Positions 1 to 9,650 of a DNA stretch of 64,000 bases are shown one piece after another (position 1 is the stretch's first letter; each line of letters opens with the position of its first letter). The notes under the pieces are model-generated. The model had not been told where the DNA came from, ran no database searches, and saw only the letters and a program-made list of their open reading frames with translations. The DNA is from Chromohalobacter canadensis (lineage in GTDB: Bacteria > Pseudomonadota > Gammaproteobacteria > Pseudomonadales > Halomonadaceae): the NCBI RefSeq assembly GCF_034479555.1, contig NZ_CP140151.1, positions 1,798,001 through 1,862,000 of the forward strand, written 5' to 3'. The translations under genes and the position numbers were made by a program.

Positions 1-899
1 GAGCGCTTGGCAGGGTAGAAGCCGATCGTGGGTCGGTTGAGTGCCCCGGCGATGTGCAAGGGCCCAGTCGACCCGGCGACGAAGACATCGGCGACGGCCA
101 AGGTCTCGGCGAAATCGGTCAGACTAGCGCGTGGCGGCATGAGCACTGCATCGACCTCGCGTGCGTTGAGTGTTTCCACCAAGTGCTGGGCAATGGGCTC
201 TTCGCTAGGACCGTAAGTAACCACCCACTTCGGCTGTGTGGACAGCTTGGCGCTGATAGCCTGCGCAAGGTCCACGTATTGGGCCACACTGAGGTTGACC
301 GCCGAGCCGCCACTGCCGGGATGCAGAAACCACCAAGGGCGTGTCGAGGGAAGCGATAGTTCGTCGCTCAGGCGCTGGCGTTGGGTATCGCGCGTCGCAT
401 CGGGCAGCGGCCAGTAAGGTGGTGCCAGTGTTGGCATGTCTTGGCCGAGTGTGTGTAGCAGGGAGCTGGCCAGGTCCTGATTGTAAACGTACTCGGGTTT
501 CTGCGATTGCGACCTACGCTGTTTAATGCGAAAGTTGTAAAATACCTGTGCCCACTTGGTGGCGGGCGCCATGCGTAGGGAAATGCCGGCCCGCCACCCC
601 AGCCACCCGATACGTGGCGTGGAGAACAGCGTCAGCAGGGCGTCGAACTTCGCGGCGCGCAGTTGCGCGAGCAAGTCCTTCTGCTGACGTTGCGGCGCGG
701 CGCCGCCCGGGTCGAGAATCACCTCATCGATCCACGGGCAGGCATGCGCCAAGGGCGCCGTATAGGTGGGCACCAGTACGGCAACATGGTTGTCGGGATG
801 GGCACTCTTCAGGCAGGCCAGGGCCGGCCAGGCGAGCATGAAGTCGCCGAGCTTGTCGTTGCGTACCACGAGGATGCGCTGTGGGCGCGACTGGGTCAT
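1..899 (-). CDS. Glycosyltransferase family 9 (heptosyltransferase-like), 3' end outside window
   Basis: About 299 residues are visible and the C-terminus runs off the window edge. The ATG at 899 is followed by the family's N-terminal motif ILVVRNDKLGDFMLAWPAL, which starts the first Rossmann domain of GT-B heptosyltransferases. Further on, WWFLHPGSGGS and VAGSTGPLHIAGAL match the nucleotide-sugar binding segment of the second domain. Members use ADP-heptose to build the LPS inner core at the cytoplasmic face of the inner membrane. It diverges from the family 4 glycosyltransferase gene at 960 and lies beside kdkA, hldE and waaA, which supports a role in the LPS core. The acceptor sugar cannot be told from sequence. 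Confidence 0.85.
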   Translation of the reverse strand, partial: MTQSRPQRILVVRNDKLGDFMLAWPALACLKSAHPDNHVAVLVPTYTAPLAHACPWIDEVILDPGGAAPQRQQKDLLAQLRAAKFDALLTLFSTPRIGWLGWRAGISLRMAPATKWAQVFYNFRIKQRRSQSQKPEYVYNQDLASSLLHTLGQDMPTLAPPYWPLPDATRDTQRQRLSDELSLPSTRPWWFLHPGSGGSAVNLSVAQYVDLAQAISAKLSTQPKWVVTYGPSEEPIAQHLVETLNAREVDAVLMPPRASLTDFAETLAVADVFVAGSTGPLHIAGALNRPTIGFYPAKR

Positions 900-959
900 C
901 GAGTCTCCTGTGCCCGGTGGCGTCGACGCGTGAGTCGACCATTGTCCGAGGAGCTTGCC

Positions 960-2087
960 TTGCAGCACAAGGTCTTGCATATCTGTTTATCCCGCGGTTG
1001 GGGCGGGCTGGAAATGTATCCTGCGCGAATTATACCCGAGCTGGCCCGACAGGGGTGGCGCGCCTATGTACTGACGCTCGAAGGGACGCGTCTAGCCAAG
1101 ACGTTGGCCGGCTGCGATGCGACCGAGATGCGTAGTGTGCGCTCACCCTTGCGCGCGTTTTGGCAACTGCCGGTACTCGTGCGCTGGCTGCGCCGCAGAG
1201 GCATTGGTGTCGTACATTGTCACAAATCGAGCGATTTGCGCCTCGGCGCGTTGCTCAAGTGTCTGTGCCCCGAACTGCGTCTTGTCTTCACCGATCATAT
1301 GGGCGTCACGCGGCCCAAACACGATCCTTATCATCGCTGGGTCTATCGGCATGTCGACCGTGTGCTGTCGATTAGCGAGGTAACGTTGACCCGCAACCGC
1401 CAGGCCTTTCCGCTACCCGCATCGCGGATTACCCTGTTGTATCTGGGGATCGACACGGCGGATTTCGTCCCCCAGCTCGACACCGACGCACGATGCGCAT
1501 TGCGCGATACGTTGGGGATACCGCGTGAGGCGGTGGCAATGGCCTTGCCGGGCCGCCTGACGCCCGGCAAGGGGCAGCAACTCTTGCTGGATGCCTTTAT
1601 CCGTCTGCGCGACGCTGGCGATACGCAATCCCACCTGGTCTTGATCGGGGGGCTGGAGGCGGACGAGGGCGGCAACCCCACCTTCATCGCTTCCCTGCAA
1701 CAGCAAGTTCGCGAACAGGGCCTTGAAGAGCGTGTCACGTTCACTGGATTTCGGCGGGATCTCCCGCGACTCTTCGAGGTGATGGATATCGTCTGCGTGC
1801 CATCGCGCAACGAGGCCTTCGGGCTCACGGTGATCGAGGCGATGGCGGCGGGCAAGGCGGTGGTGGGCGCCGACAGCGGTGCGATTCCCGAGCTGATAGG
1901 GTGTGAAGGCGGGCGGCTTGCTGACCCGCAAGACCCGGCGGCCTGGGCGGCGACCCTCGGCGAGCTACGCGATGCGCCCGCACTGCGCGAACGCCTTGGC
2001 GCCAATGCCTGCCGCTTCGTCAATGCACGCTTCACGCTGGCCCGACACGTATCCGGACTGTGCGAGATTTACGCGGATGCCGCATAG
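960..2087 (+). CDS. Glycosyltransferase family 4 (GT-B), LPS core type
   Basis: A 375-residue GT-B glycosyltransferase. The N-terminus (HICLSRGWGGLEMYPARII) has the G-G-E-like turn of family 4 acceptor domains. ALPGRLTPGKGQ opens the donor domain, and the retaining-enzyme EX7E motif appears as EAFGLTVIE near residue 283, followed by AMAAGKAVVGADSG. It probably adds a sugar to the lipid A-core in the cytoplasm. The start is a TTG at 960, chosen because GAGGAG lies about 7 nt upstream and homology begins right after it; a GTG at 930 is the alternative. The 3' end overlaps the convergent kdkA by 19 bp. The sugar transferred is unknown. Confidence 0.82.
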   Translation: MQHKVLHICLSRGWGGLEMYPARIIPELARQGWRAYVLTLEGTRLAKTLAGCDATEMRSVRSPLRAFWQLPVLVRWLRRRGIGVVHCHKSSDLRLGALLKCLCPELRLVFTDHMGVTRPKHDPYHRWVYRHVDRVLSISEVTLTRNRQAFPLPASRITLLYLGIDTADFVPQLDTDARCALRDTLGIPREAVAMALPGRLTPGKGQQLLLDAFIRLRDAGDTQSHLVLIGGLEADEGGNPTFIASLQQQVREQGLEERVTFTGFRRDLPRLFEVMDIVCVPSRNEAFGLTVIEAMAAGKAVVGADSGAIPELIGCEGGRLADPQDPAAWAATLGELRDAPALRERLGANACRFVNARFTLARHVSGLCEIYADAA

Positions 2088-2773
2088 CCAAGGCGTACCG
2101 AGGCCATGGCCTCGGGGGCGCCGAACTTGGCCAGCGAGCGCTCGAGGCGCGCCAGGTTGTCTTCTTGCCAACGCCCCGGTGTGCGCAGCCGGCAGCGGTC
2201 GAAGTCGATCAGCCAGATATGGTCGTCGGCATCGACGAGCAGGTTGCGGGCGTTGAGGTCGACATGGTCGAGTCCGGCGTCGTGAAAACGACGCACGGTA
2301 TGACCGACCCGCTTCAGAAGGGCGGGCGTCGCCGTCGGCAGTCGCTCGGCCAGGGCCTGCACATCGGGAATTAGCCGTGTGATCAGCGTGGCGGTATAGC
2401 TCGGGCCGTGTCGCCACACGCCGGCAGCCACCGGCGCGGGCACTGGCAGGCCACGCTGCTTGAGTTCGGCGGTCAGGCGCATCTCGCGAAAGGCTCGGGT
2501 TCGCTCGAGCCCGGTCCACACATAGCGTGCATCGCTGAGTCGGGCGATCAGGCCGCCTCGTCGGTAGGGCCGCAGCGCCCAGCGCTCCTCATCGCAGGCG
2601 ATGAAAAGGCTCGCCCCACGCCCTGGCGCTTCGCCGAGTACGGCGTCGCGCTCGCGCCAGAAGTCCGGGGTCAGCCAGCGCGAGTCGATTTGTGGCCCTT
2701 GGCCGGCGTCACATAGAATGTCGGCATCATATAGAATGAATGCCTGTCCCGTTTGGAATGTTGCCAACCGCAT
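2069..2773 (-). CDS. kdkA: 3-deoxy-D-manno-octulosonic acid (Kdo) kinase
   Basis: A 234-residue member of the LPS kinase (Kdo/WaaP) family, which phosphorylates O-4 of the lipid A-linked Kdo with ATP. The Kdo kinase signature ALRPYRRGGLIARL is followed by the kinase catalytic loop HVDLNARNLL and by WLIDFDRCR, which replaces the DFG metal-binding motif. Length and motif order match Haemophilus KdkA as I recall it. The ATG at 2773 has GAGGA about 7 nt upstream. That start codon overlaps the divergent heptosyltransferase ATG at 2772 inside a CATG, so each gene's control signals must lie in the other's coding sequence. Genomes with KdkA usually make single-Kdo LPS; that is inference here. Confidence 0.88.
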   Translation of the reverse strand: MRLATFQTGQAFILYDADILCDAGQGPQIDSRWLTPDFWRERDAVLGEAPGRGASLFIACDEERWALRPYRRGGLIARLSDARYVWTGLERTRAFREMRLTAELKQRGLPVPAPVAAGVWRHGPSYTATLITRLIPDVQALAERLPTATPALLKRVGHTVRRFHDAGLDHVDLNARNLLVDADDHIWLIDFDRCRLRTPGRWQEDNLARLERSLAKFGAPEAMASVRLGYAASA

Positions 2774-3884
2774 GAAGCATCCTCTGCCCGTCCGTCCCGC
2801 GCATATTTGTGTACTACGACTGTCCGCGCTGGGCGATGTCTGCAACCTCGTCCCCACCATTCGCGTGCTGCAGCGCCTATGGCCCGATGCCCGCATCACC
2901 TGGATCATCGGCAAGGGGGAGCACAGTCTACTGTCCGGCCTGTCAGGGGTCGAGTTCATCGTCTATGACAAAGCCTCGGGCTGGGCCGGCATGCGCGAGA
3001 TCTGGCGTCAGCTCGGCGACACGCGTTTCGATGTGCTGCTGCACATGCAACAGGCGCTGCGCGCCAGCGCGCTTTCCCTAGGGCTCAAGGCGGACCTGCG
3101 GATCGGGTACGACAAGGCGCGGGCCAAGGATTGGCAGAACTGGTTCACGCATCGTCAACTGGCGCCGCATGACCGTGCGCATGTGCTGGAGTCGTTTCTC
3201 GACTTTGCGCGCCTGCTGGGCGGCGAAGAACGCGTCGATGCCGAGCCTCTGCGTTGGGATCTGGCGATCCCCGACAGCGCCTACCAAGAAGCCGCGCGTG
3301 TCACCGGCGAGACGCCTTACGTGGTGATCAGCCCCTGCGCCAATCCGCGCCTGCGCAATTTCCGCAACTGGTCCGCCGAGGGCTATGCGGCGGTGATCGC
3401 ACATGCCTGGGAAGAGCACGGCCTGCGCACGGTGATGACCGGGGGCAGCAGCGCCCAGGAGCAGGAAATGGGCGCGCGCATTCGCGTCCTGTGCGCGGAA
3501 GAGGCGGTCATCGATGCCATCGGCGGCACCTCGCTCAAGGGGCTTCTGGCCATGCTCGACCGCGCGCGCATGGTGATTGCGCCCGACTCCGGGCCGGTGC
3601 ACATGGCTAACGCCCTGCGCACGCCTACGCTGGGGCTTTTCGCCACCACCAATCCCGATCGCGCGGCGCCCTATTGCTGGCGGCGCTTCGTGGTCGACCG
3701 TTATCCCGATGCCGTGCGTCGTTATCTGCACAAGTCACCGGAGGCTATCCCGTGGGGCACGCGCGTGCGGCACCCCGACGCCATGAGCCTTATCCGTGCC
3801 GACGACGTCATCGCCCAATTCGATGCCTTGCTGGATGCCGCGCCGTCCGCTTCGCCCCGCTCGGAGCCCGACCATGAAACTTGA
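2772..3884 (+). CDS. Glycosyltransferase family 9, ADP-heptose:LPS heptosyltransferase-like
   Basis: A 370-residue protein with the heptosyltransferase opening [19 protein letters not shown], a central [18 protein letters not shown] (sugar-nucleotide domain) and the family signature [18 protein letters not shown] near residue 270. It should transfer L-glycero-D-manno-heptose from ADP-heptose to Kdo or to core heptose. Its end overlaps the start of hldE, which makes the donor, by 11 bp, so the two are likely translationally coupled. The ATG at 2772 has a weak ribosome site. An in-frame ATG at 2736 would extend it by 12 residues and overlap kdkA by 38 bp. WaaC or WaaF identity was not resolved. 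Confidence 0.87.
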   Translation: MKHPLPVRPAHICVLRLSALGDVCNLVPTIRVLQRLWPDARITWIIGKGEHSLLSGLSGVEFIVYDKASGWAGMREIWRQLGDTRFDVLLHMQQALRASALSLGLKADLRIGYDKARAKDWQNWFTHRQLAPHDRAHVLESFLDFARLLGGEERVDAEPLRWDLAIPDSAYQEAARVTGETPYVVISPCANPRLRNFRNWSAEGYAAVIAHAWEEHGLRTVMTGGSSAQEQEMGARIRVLCAEEAVIDAIGGTSLKGLLAMLDRARMVIAPDSGPVHMANALRTPTLGLFATTNPDRAAPYCWRRFVVDRYPDAVRRYLHKSPEAIPWGTRVRHPDAMSLIRADDVIAQFDALLDAAPSASPRSEPDHET

Positions 3885-5304
3885 TCTGACCGTTCTCGAA
3901 CAGGCCCGCCTACTGGTGGTGGGCGATGTCATGCTCGACCGCTATTGGCATGGCGGCACCTCACGCATCTCGCCAGAAGCGCCGGTACCGGTGGTCAAGG
4001 TCGGTGAATCGGAAGACCGCCCCGGCGGCGCCGCTAACGTGGCGCTCAATATCGCCGCGTTAGGTGCGCATGCCGCGCTGGCGGGCGTGGTCGGCGAGGA
4101 TGACAATGCCGCCTTGCTCAAGGCGAGTCTTGAAGCTTCTGATGTAAGTACTCACTTTCATCATAGCCCCGAGATTCCCACGATCACCAAGCTACGTGTG
4201 ATGAGTCGCAACCAGCAGTTGCTGCGTCTCGACTTCGAGGAATCGCTGTGGGAGATCGACACCCAGGGCCTGACCGAGCGCGTCGAGGCGGCGCTGCCCG
4301 ACGCCGACGTCGTGATCCTCTCCGACTACGGCAAGGGCAGCCTCAACCGCGTCGAAGCGCTGATCGCCATCGCGCGTCAGGCAGGTAAGCGCGTGCTGGT
4401 CGACCCCAAGGGGCATGCTTTCGATAAGTACCGCGGGGCGAGCATCATCACCCCCAACCTGGGCGAGTTCGAAGCGGTGGTGGGGCCATGCCCCGACGAT
4501 GCCACGCTCGCCGAGAAGGGCGAGCAGCTACGCGCCGACTTGCAGCTCGAGGCGCTGCTGGTCACGCGCAGCGAGAAGGGCATGACGTTGATCCGCGAGG
4601 GCCACGCGCCGCTGCATCTACCGACGCATGCGCGCGAGGTCTTCGATGTCACCGGCGCCGGGGATACCGTCATCGGCGTGCTGGGGCTGGCGTTGGCGGC
4701 CGGTCAAGGCTACCCGGAAGCGATCATGCTCGCCAACCTGGCGGCGGGGCTGGTAGTCGCCAAACCGGGCACCGCGACATTGTCCATCGCCGAGCTCTAC
4801 ACAGCGCTGCATGGCGACAAGCTCGCCGAATTCGGCCCCATCGAGGAAAGTGCGTTGGTCGACGCGGTGCGCGCGGCCAAGCTGCGCGGTGAACGGGTGG
4901 TGATGACCAATGGCTGTTTTGACATCCTGCATGCTGGCCACGTGGCCTATCTCGAGCAGGCCAAGCGGCTGGGGGACCGGCTGATAGTGGCCGTCAACGA
5001 CGATGCCTCCGTGGCGCGTCTCAAGGGCCCCAAGCGGCCGATCAATGCTCTCGAACGGCGCATGCAGGTATTGGCGGGCTTGAGCGCGGTGGATTGGGTA
5101 GTACCTTTCGCCGAGGAGACCCCGGCACGCTTGATTGCCGAGGTGTTGCCCGATGTGCTGGTCAAGGGCGGCGACTATCGCCCCGAGGACATCGCCGGCG
5201 GTGAAGCGGTCATCGCCGATGGCGGCGAGGTTCGGGTGCTCAACTTCGAGGATGGCGTCTCCACCACGGCGATGATCGGCACCATTCTCGACCGTGAAGG
5301 CTAA
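3874..5304 (+). CDS. hldE: Bifunctional heptose 7-phosphate kinase / heptose 1-phosphate adenylyltransferase
   Basis: A 476-residue two-domain enzyme of the ADP-L-glycero-D-manno-heptose pathway, with the usual fused length. The N-terminal PfkB-type kinase (about 1-320) has [24 protein letters not shown] and the catalytic [11 protein letters not shown] loop. The C-terminal nucleotidyltransferase (about 340-476) has [12 protein letters not shown] with the HxGH ATP site, then VLVKGGDY. The kinase makes heptose 1,7-bisphosphate, and the second domain adenylates heptose 1-phosphate. The ATG at 3874 is preceded by GGAG. It overlaps the heptosyltransferase gene by 11 bp and is followed 9 bp later by waaA, so the three form one LPS operon. 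Confidence 0.96.
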   Translation: MKLDLTVLEQARLLVVGDVMLDRYWHGGTSRISPEAPVPVVKVGESEDRPGGAANVALNIAALGAHAALAGVVGEDDNAALLKASLEASDVSTHFHHSPEIPTITKLRVMSRNQQLLRLDFEESLWEIDTQGLTERVEAALPDADVVILSDYGKGSLNRVEALIAIARQAGKRVLVDPKGHAFDKYRGASIITPNLGEFEAVVGPCPDDATLAEKGEQLRADLQLEALLVTRSEKGMTLIREGHAPLHLPTHAREVFDVTGAGDTVIGVLGLALAAGQGYPEAIMLANLAAGLVVAKPGTATLSIAELYTALHGDKLAEFGPIEESALVDAVRAAKLRGERVVMTNGCFDILHAGHVAYLEQAKRLGDRLIVAVNDDASVARLKGPKRPINALERRMQVLAGLSAVDWVVPFAEETPARLIAEVLPDVLVKGGDYRPEDIAGGEAVIADGGEVRVLNFEDGVSTTAMIGTILDREG

Positions 5305-5313
5305 GGCGGCATC

Positions 5314-6615
5314 ATGATCGCACCGGGCGTCGCACGTGGCCTCTACAGCGCGTTGTTGTATCTGCTCTCACCGCTGGTCTGGTGGCGGGTATGGCGTGAG
5401 CATGCGCTCACTAACAAGCGTGCGGAACGGTTGGGGCTGATCGCCGACACGGCGGACGGCACGCCGACGATCTGGCTGCATGCCGCTTCGGTTGGCGAAG
5501 TGCTGGCCGCACGTCCCTTGATCGAGGCTCTGGCGCTGCGTCATGCCGACCACCGTCTGGTGGTCACCACCATGACCGCGACCGGCGCCGAGCGCGTACG
5601 GGCACTGTTTCCCGCCGAGCGCTATGCGCTCACGCATTATTTCCTGCCGCTGGACTTCCCGGGCGCGGCACGGCGTTTCGTGAAGCGCTTGCGACCGCGC
5701 CTGGCGATCATCGTCGAGACCGAGCTGTGGCCTAACCTGCTGGCAGCGTGCGAACGGCAGCACGTGCCCGTGGTGGTCGCCAACGCTCGGCTCTCGGATA
5801 AGGCTTTCCAGGGCTATCGCAAGGTGGCGCCATTGCTGCGTGGCGCACTGGGCGCGGTGAGCTGGCTGGCGGCCAAGTCGCCGGCGGATCTCGAACGTTT
5901 TACGGCACTGGGATTGGCCGGTGAGCGTGGCGACGTCGTCGGCTCGATCAAGTTCGATCTACCCATCAATGCCGAATTGCGCGATGAGGGTGAGCGATTA
6001 CATACCCAGTGGGGTGCGCGATTCGTGTGGGTGGCCGGCTCGACCCATGAGGGCGAAGACGAGCAGGTACTGGCCGCGCATGCCCGCCTGCGACGCACGC
6101 ATCCCCAAGCCTTGCTGGTGTTGGTGCCGCGCCATCCGCAGCGCTTCTCGGCGGTGGCCGAACTCTGCGAGGCACGCGGCGAGTGCCTCGCACGGCGTTC
6201 GCAAGGTGAAACGCCCAGCGCCGAGACGAGCGTCCTGCTGGGCGACACCATGGGCGAGCTGATGCGCTTTTACGCCGCAGCGGACGCCGCCTTCGTGGGC
6301 GGCAGCCTGGTGCCCATCGGAGGACACAACCTGCTCGAGCCCGCCGCGCTCGGCGTCCCGGTACTCACCGGACCGCATTTGGAGAACTTTCAGGACATTG
6401 CCGAGACCCTGCGCGAGGCCCAGGCGCTATGCGAGATCGGCGACGCCGAGGCCTTGGGCGACGCCCTGGCGACCCTAGCCGACGATCCCGATCAGCGCCG
6501 TCGGCTAGGCGCCGCCGGCGAAGCGGTGGTGGCCGCCAATCGCGGCGCCTTGGAAAAGACGCTGGAAGGCATCGCGGCGCGTCTGCCGGCGGATGTACAC
6601 GCTCAGGGCGTATAG
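5314..6615 (+). CDS. waaA: 3-deoxy-D-manno-octulosonic acid transferase (Kdo transferase)
   Basis: A 433-residue GT30 enzyme that transfers Kdo from CMP-Kdo to lipid IVA. The N-terminal hydrophobic stretch [15 protein letters not shown] anchors it in the inner membrane. [17 protein letters not shown] carries the conserved catalytic Glu, and [12 protein letters not shown] and [10 protein letters not shown] are family hallmarks. The C-terminal half has [26 protein letters not shown] precedes the ATG at 5314. It is the last gene of the run from 2772, and its final 13 bp overlap the convergent rpiA. Together with kdkA it suggests one Kdo is added and then phosphorylated, but the number of Kdo residues added cannot be read from sequence. 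Confidence 0.95.
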   Translation: MIAPGVARGLYSALLYLLSPLVWWRVWREHALTNKRAERLGLIADTADGTPTIWLHAASVGEVLAARPLIEALALRHADHRLVVTTMTATGAERVRALFPAERYALTHYFLPLDFPGAARRFVKRLRPRLAIIVETELWPNLLAACERQHVPVVVANARLSDKAFQGYRKVAPLLRGALGAVSWLAAKSPADLERFTALGLAGERGDVVGSIKFDLPINAELRDEGERLHTQWGARFVWVAGSTHEGEDEQVLAAHARLRRTHPQALLVLVPRHPQRFSAVAELCEARGECLARRSQGETPSAETSVLLGDTMGELMRFYAAADAAFVGGSLVPIGGHNLLEPAALGVPVLTGPHLENFQDIAETLREAQALCEIGDAEALGDALATLADDPDQRRRLGAAGEAVVAANRGALEKTLEGIAARLPADVHAQGV

Positions 6616-7274
6616 CGCTCGACGCCATTCTCCGTTCCCAACAGCAGCACGTCGGCGCCGCGCTGGGCGAAGAGCCCGTTGGTGACTACGCCGACGATAT
6701 TGTTGAGGCGCTGCTCCATGGCCTTGGGGTCCTCGAACAGGCATTCGTAACCATCGAGGATCTGGTTGCCGTTGTCGGTGACCACACCGTCGCGGTAGAC
6801 CGGTGTGATGCCCAGCTTGACCATCTCCCGCGCCACATAGGAACGGGCCATGGGAATCACCTCGATGGGCAGCGGGAAGCCGCCGAGCACGTCGACGCGC
6901 TTGGAGGCGTCGGCGATGCACACGAAACGCTCGGCGCAGGCGGCGACGATCTTCTCGCGCGTCAGCGCCGCGCCGCCGCCCTTGATCATATTGAAGTGCG
7001 CATCGATCTCGTCGGCGCCGTCGACATAAACCGGCACCGTGCCCACGTGGTTGAGTTCGAAGACATCGATGCCGTGGCCTCGCAGACGTTCGGCCGTGGC
7101 GTCCGAGCTTGCCACTGCGCCTTGGAAGTCGTGCTTGTGCTCGGCCAGCAGGTCGACGAAGAAATTGGCGGTGGAGCCGGTGCCCACGCCGATGATGGTG
7201 TCGCGGCCGAGCAAGGGCTTGATATCCTCGATGGCGGCGGCAGCCACCGCGCGCTTGAGTTCGTCTTGGGTCAT
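6603..7274 (-). CDS. rpiA: Ribose-5-phosphate isomerase A
   Basis: A 223-residue cytosolic enzyme that interconverts ribose 5-phosphate and ribulose 5-phosphate in the pentose phosphate pathway. It shows [16 protein letters not shown] (phosphate-binding loop), [19 protein letters not shown] (catalytic Asp residues) and [16 protein letters not shown] (catalytic Glu/Lys region), all hallmarks of RpiA. The length is normal. It is transcribed against waaA and overlaps its last 13 bp, so the two 3' ends are antisense to each other. It diverges from ilvA across about 290 bp. Confidence 0.96.
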   Translation of the reverse strand: MTQDELKRAVAAAAIEDIKPLLGRDTIIGVGTGSTANFFVDLLAEHKHDFQGAVASSDATAERLRGHGIDVFELNHVGTVPVYVDGADEIDAHFNMIKGGGAALTREKIVAACAERFVCIADASKRVDVLGGFPLPIEVIPMARSYVAREMVKLGITPVYRDGVVTDNGNQILDGYECLFEDPKAMEQRLNNIVGVVTNGLFAQRGADVLLLGTENGVERYTP

Positions 7275-7344
7275 GGTGCGTCCGTATGGGCGTTCGTATC
7301 GCGTCGTAAGACGTCTGTGTAAACGTTCATATCAGCGTTCGTAG

Positions 7345-7381
7345 AAACGCTCTTGTAAATTCGTATAAACGCTCTTGTAAA
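7345..7381. repeat. Two 15-bp direct repeats, 22-bp period, in the rpiA-ilvA intergenic region
   Basis: AAACGCTCTTGTAAA occurs at 7345-7359 and again at 7367-7381. Looser relatives (CGTTCGTAT, AAACGTTCATA) lie just upstream from about 7292. The spacing is two helical turns, which would suit a protein binding twice, but no regulator is identified. The rest of the 7275-7563 gap shows no convincing ORF. Confidence 0.5.
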
Positions 7382-7563
7382 AGCGTATCGGCGAAATCCG
7401 TGCCCATTATAGAGCTTATCCGCGCCGCATAAGAGACATGACGGCACGCGCGGGACTGGACGCTATACCGCGCCCTCTGCTAACAATGGAAGTTTGCTAC
7501 CGGTTGGCCGCCCCATGGCGCCGGTTTCACAATGAGACGCGCGATTTCGCAGGACACACCAGA

Positions 7564-9078
7564 ATGCTAGAAGAGACCGTCAAGAAAATCCTCCAGGCAC
7601 GCGTATACGAAGCGGCCCGGGAAACACCGATATCCCCTGCTCCCCTCCTTTCCCGCCGTCTCAACAACACGATTTTGATCAAGCGTGAGGACCTGCAGCC
7701 GGTCTACTCCTTCAAGATTCGCGGCGCCTACAACAAGATGGCCCAGCTCAGCGAAGAGCAAAAGGCCAAGGGCGTGATCGCTGCCTCCGCCGGCAATCAC
7801 GCCCAGGGCCTGGCCATGGCCGCCAAGCAGATGGGCGTCAAGGCGATCATCGTCATGCCGCGCATCACACCGGAGATCAAGGTTCAGGCGGTACGCGCCC
7901 GAGGGGCCAAGGTCGTGCTCAAGGGCGATGCCTTCGGCGAGGCATTGGCGCATGCACGCGAACTGATCGACGCGCATGGCTATACCTACATTCCACCCTT
8001 CGATGACAACGATGTGATCGCCGGCCAGGGCACGGTGGGCATGGAAATCCTGCGTCAGCATAGCGGGCAGTTGGATGCGATCTTCGTCCCCGTCGGCGGT
8101 GGCGGCCTGCTCGCCGGCGTGGTGGCCTATATCAAGTACCTGCGCCCCGAAATCAAGGTTTACGGGGTCGAGGCGGAAGACTCGGCCTGCCTCAAGGCGG
8201 CCATGGAAGCCAACGAGCGCGTTACCCTCGACCAGGTCGGCGTGTTCGCCGAGGGCGTCGCCGTGGCGCAGATTGGCGAGGCACCGTTCGAGATCCTGCG
8301 CCACTGGATCGACGGTGTGGTCACGGTCACTACCGACGAGATATGCGCGGCAGTCAAGGATATCTTCGAGGACACGCGCGCTGTTGCCGAGACCTCCGGC
8401 GCGTTGTCACTGGCCGGGCTCAAGAAGTATATCCAGCAAGAGCGCGTCGATGGCCAGACGCTGCTGTGCATCAACTCGGGCGCCAATACCAATTTCGACC
8501 GCTTGCAGCACATCGCCGAGCGCACTGAGCTGGGCGAACAGCGCGAGGCGATCCTCGCGGTGACGATCCCCGAGCGCCCCGGCAGCTTCAAGAAGTTCTG
8601 CAAGACCATCGGCAAGCGCATGGTCACCGAGTTCAACTATCGCTACGCCGATCCCGAGCAGGCGCATATCTTCGTCGGGGTGCAGGTCAAGCCGGGGGGC
8701 GACGATCGCCAGGCGGTGATCGACAAGCTGCGCGAGGCCGATTACCCGGTGGAGGATCTCACCGATAACGAGCTGGCCAAACTGCACATTCGCCATCTCG
8801 GCGGCGGACGCCCCAAGGAACACTTCAGCGAGGAAGTCTATCGCTTCGAGTTTCCCGAGCGCCCCGGTGCGTTGATGAACTTCCTGACGCATCTGCCTGC
8901 CGACTGGAACATCTCGTTGTTCCACTATCGCAATCACGGCGCGGCGTATGGCCGGGTTCTGGTGGGCATGCAGATTCCCGATGGCGCCCGGGCGCATGTC
9001 GAGGAACACTTCGAGCGCATCGGTTATCGGTACTGGAAAGAATCCGACAACCCCGCCTATCGTCTGTTCATGGCGTGA
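7564..9078 (+). CDS. ilvA: Threonine ammonia-lyase, biosynthetic (threonine deaminase)
   Basis: A 504-residue PLP enzyme that converts threonine to 2-oxobutanoate, the first step of isoleucine synthesis. The PLP lysine lies in SFKIRGAYNKM (K51). AASAGNHAQGLA and the glycine-rich phosphate cup PVGGGGLLAG follow. The C-terminal third has two ACT-like modules (about 330-410 and 425-500) typical of the isoleucine-inhibited form, so this is the long biosynthetic type rather than the short catabolic one. The ATG at 7564, preceded by AGGA, was chosen over an in-frame ATG at 7438 because homology starts at MLEETVKKIL. It appears monocistronic. Confidence 0.96.
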   Translation: MLEETVKKILQARVYEAARETPISPAPLLSRRLNNTILIKREDLQPVYSFKIRGAYNKMAQLSEEQKAKGVIAASAGNHAQGLAMAAKQMGVKAIIVMPRITPEIKVQAVRARGAKVVLKGDAFGEALAHARELIDAHGYTYIPPFDDNDVIAGQGTVGMEILRQHSGQLDAIFVPVGGGGLLAGVVAYIKYLRPEIKVYGVEAEDSACLKAAMEANERVTLDQVGVFAEGVAVAQIGEAPFEILRHWIDGVVTVTTDEICAAVKDIFEDTRAVAETSGALSLAGLKKYIQQERVDGQTLLCINSGANTNFDRLQHIAERTELGEQREAILAVTIPERPGSFKKFCKTIGKRMVTEFNYRYADPEQAHIFVGVQVKPGGDDRQAVIDKLREADYPVEDLTDNELAKLHIRHLGGGRPKEHFSEEVYRFEFPERPGALMNFLTHLPADWNISLFHYRNHGAAYGRVLVGMQIPDGARAHVEEHFERIGYRYWKESDNPAYRLFMA

Positions 9079-9119
9079 ACCGTCCGGCGTCATGTTATGA
9101 CGCCTTTATAGCTATAGAT

Positions 9120-9151
9120 TATGAGAACCTATATTTCCATAGGTTCTCATA
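9120..9151. terminator. 13-bp perfect stem, 6-nt loop, downstream of ilvA
   Basis: The arms at 9120-9132 and 9139-9151 (TATGAGAACCTAT and its complement) are exact, with loop ATTTCC. The stem is AT-rich and has no clear T-run on either side, so it could be a weak terminator of ilvA or a dyad operator in front of the small gene at 9305. Confidence 0.45.
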
Positions 9152-9304
9152 TCGTTAATATGACGAATAGCAAATAAGAACATCGTTCGTTAACCAAACG
9201 TTTCATTCTTGTGCCCGGGGCCAGTTGTCAACCCATACGGCTGGCCCTATAGTCGTAAGCGTTATTTGGGGTGCTATAAAAAACAGTCCTTTACGGAGCA
9301 GGAA

Positions 9305-9400
9305 ATGAAACGCAAGCCTGATCTAGTCATGGCTTTAGTAATGTTGTTTGGCTTGGGTGTAGTGGCGACGGGTTACGCACAGACATTGATGGGTACTTGA
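9305..9400 (+). CDS. Small single-span membrane peptide, 31 residues
   Basis: Encodes a lysine/arginine-rich start (MKRKPDL) followed by a 20-residue hydrophobic span (about residues 8-26) and a short tail. GGAGCAGGA stands directly before the ATG, and a TATAAA element lies at 9275-9280, so it looks like an independent transcription unit. The basic N-terminus predicts the C-terminus outside the membrane. I do not know a function. I recall similar tiny MKRKPDL-type proteins in marine gammaproteobacteria, which would support it being real, but that needs a search. Confidence 0.55.
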   Translation: MKRKPDLVMALVMLFGLGVVATGYAQTLMGT

Positions 9401-9444
9401 TGTACGCCCCGGTATCTGGGCGTATTCGCCGGTCGTCTTGAAGA

Positions 9445-9582
9445 GGGTGTGTACAAAACAGGCGAGCGAAGTCAAGACAAGGCAAAATCGGGTGAAAACA
9501 CGGAGTTTACGTGGAGTAAATGAGTATTTTGAGGCCGATTTTAACGCCGGATTGTCGAGCGCAGTCCTTTTGTAAACCCCTC
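9445..9582. repeat. About 138-bp imperfect palindromic intergenic repeat
   Basis: The ends are near-complementary: GTGTACAAAA at 9449-9458 against TTTTGTAAAC at 9568-9577. Inner arms also pair: AAAATCGG at 9484-9491 with CCGATTTT at 9535-9542. The centre has a TTTAC/GTAAA hairpin. The whole unit can fold into one long cruciform. The shape is that of a non-coding mobile repeat (MITE or REP-like) rather than a gene. No second copy was seen in this window. Confidence 0.55.
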
Positions 9583-9650
9583 TGAACGCCCGAGTGATTG
9601 CATGGCCCGCTGAGCGGCCGACGATGGTTCCCCATCGTCGGCCGCTTGCG

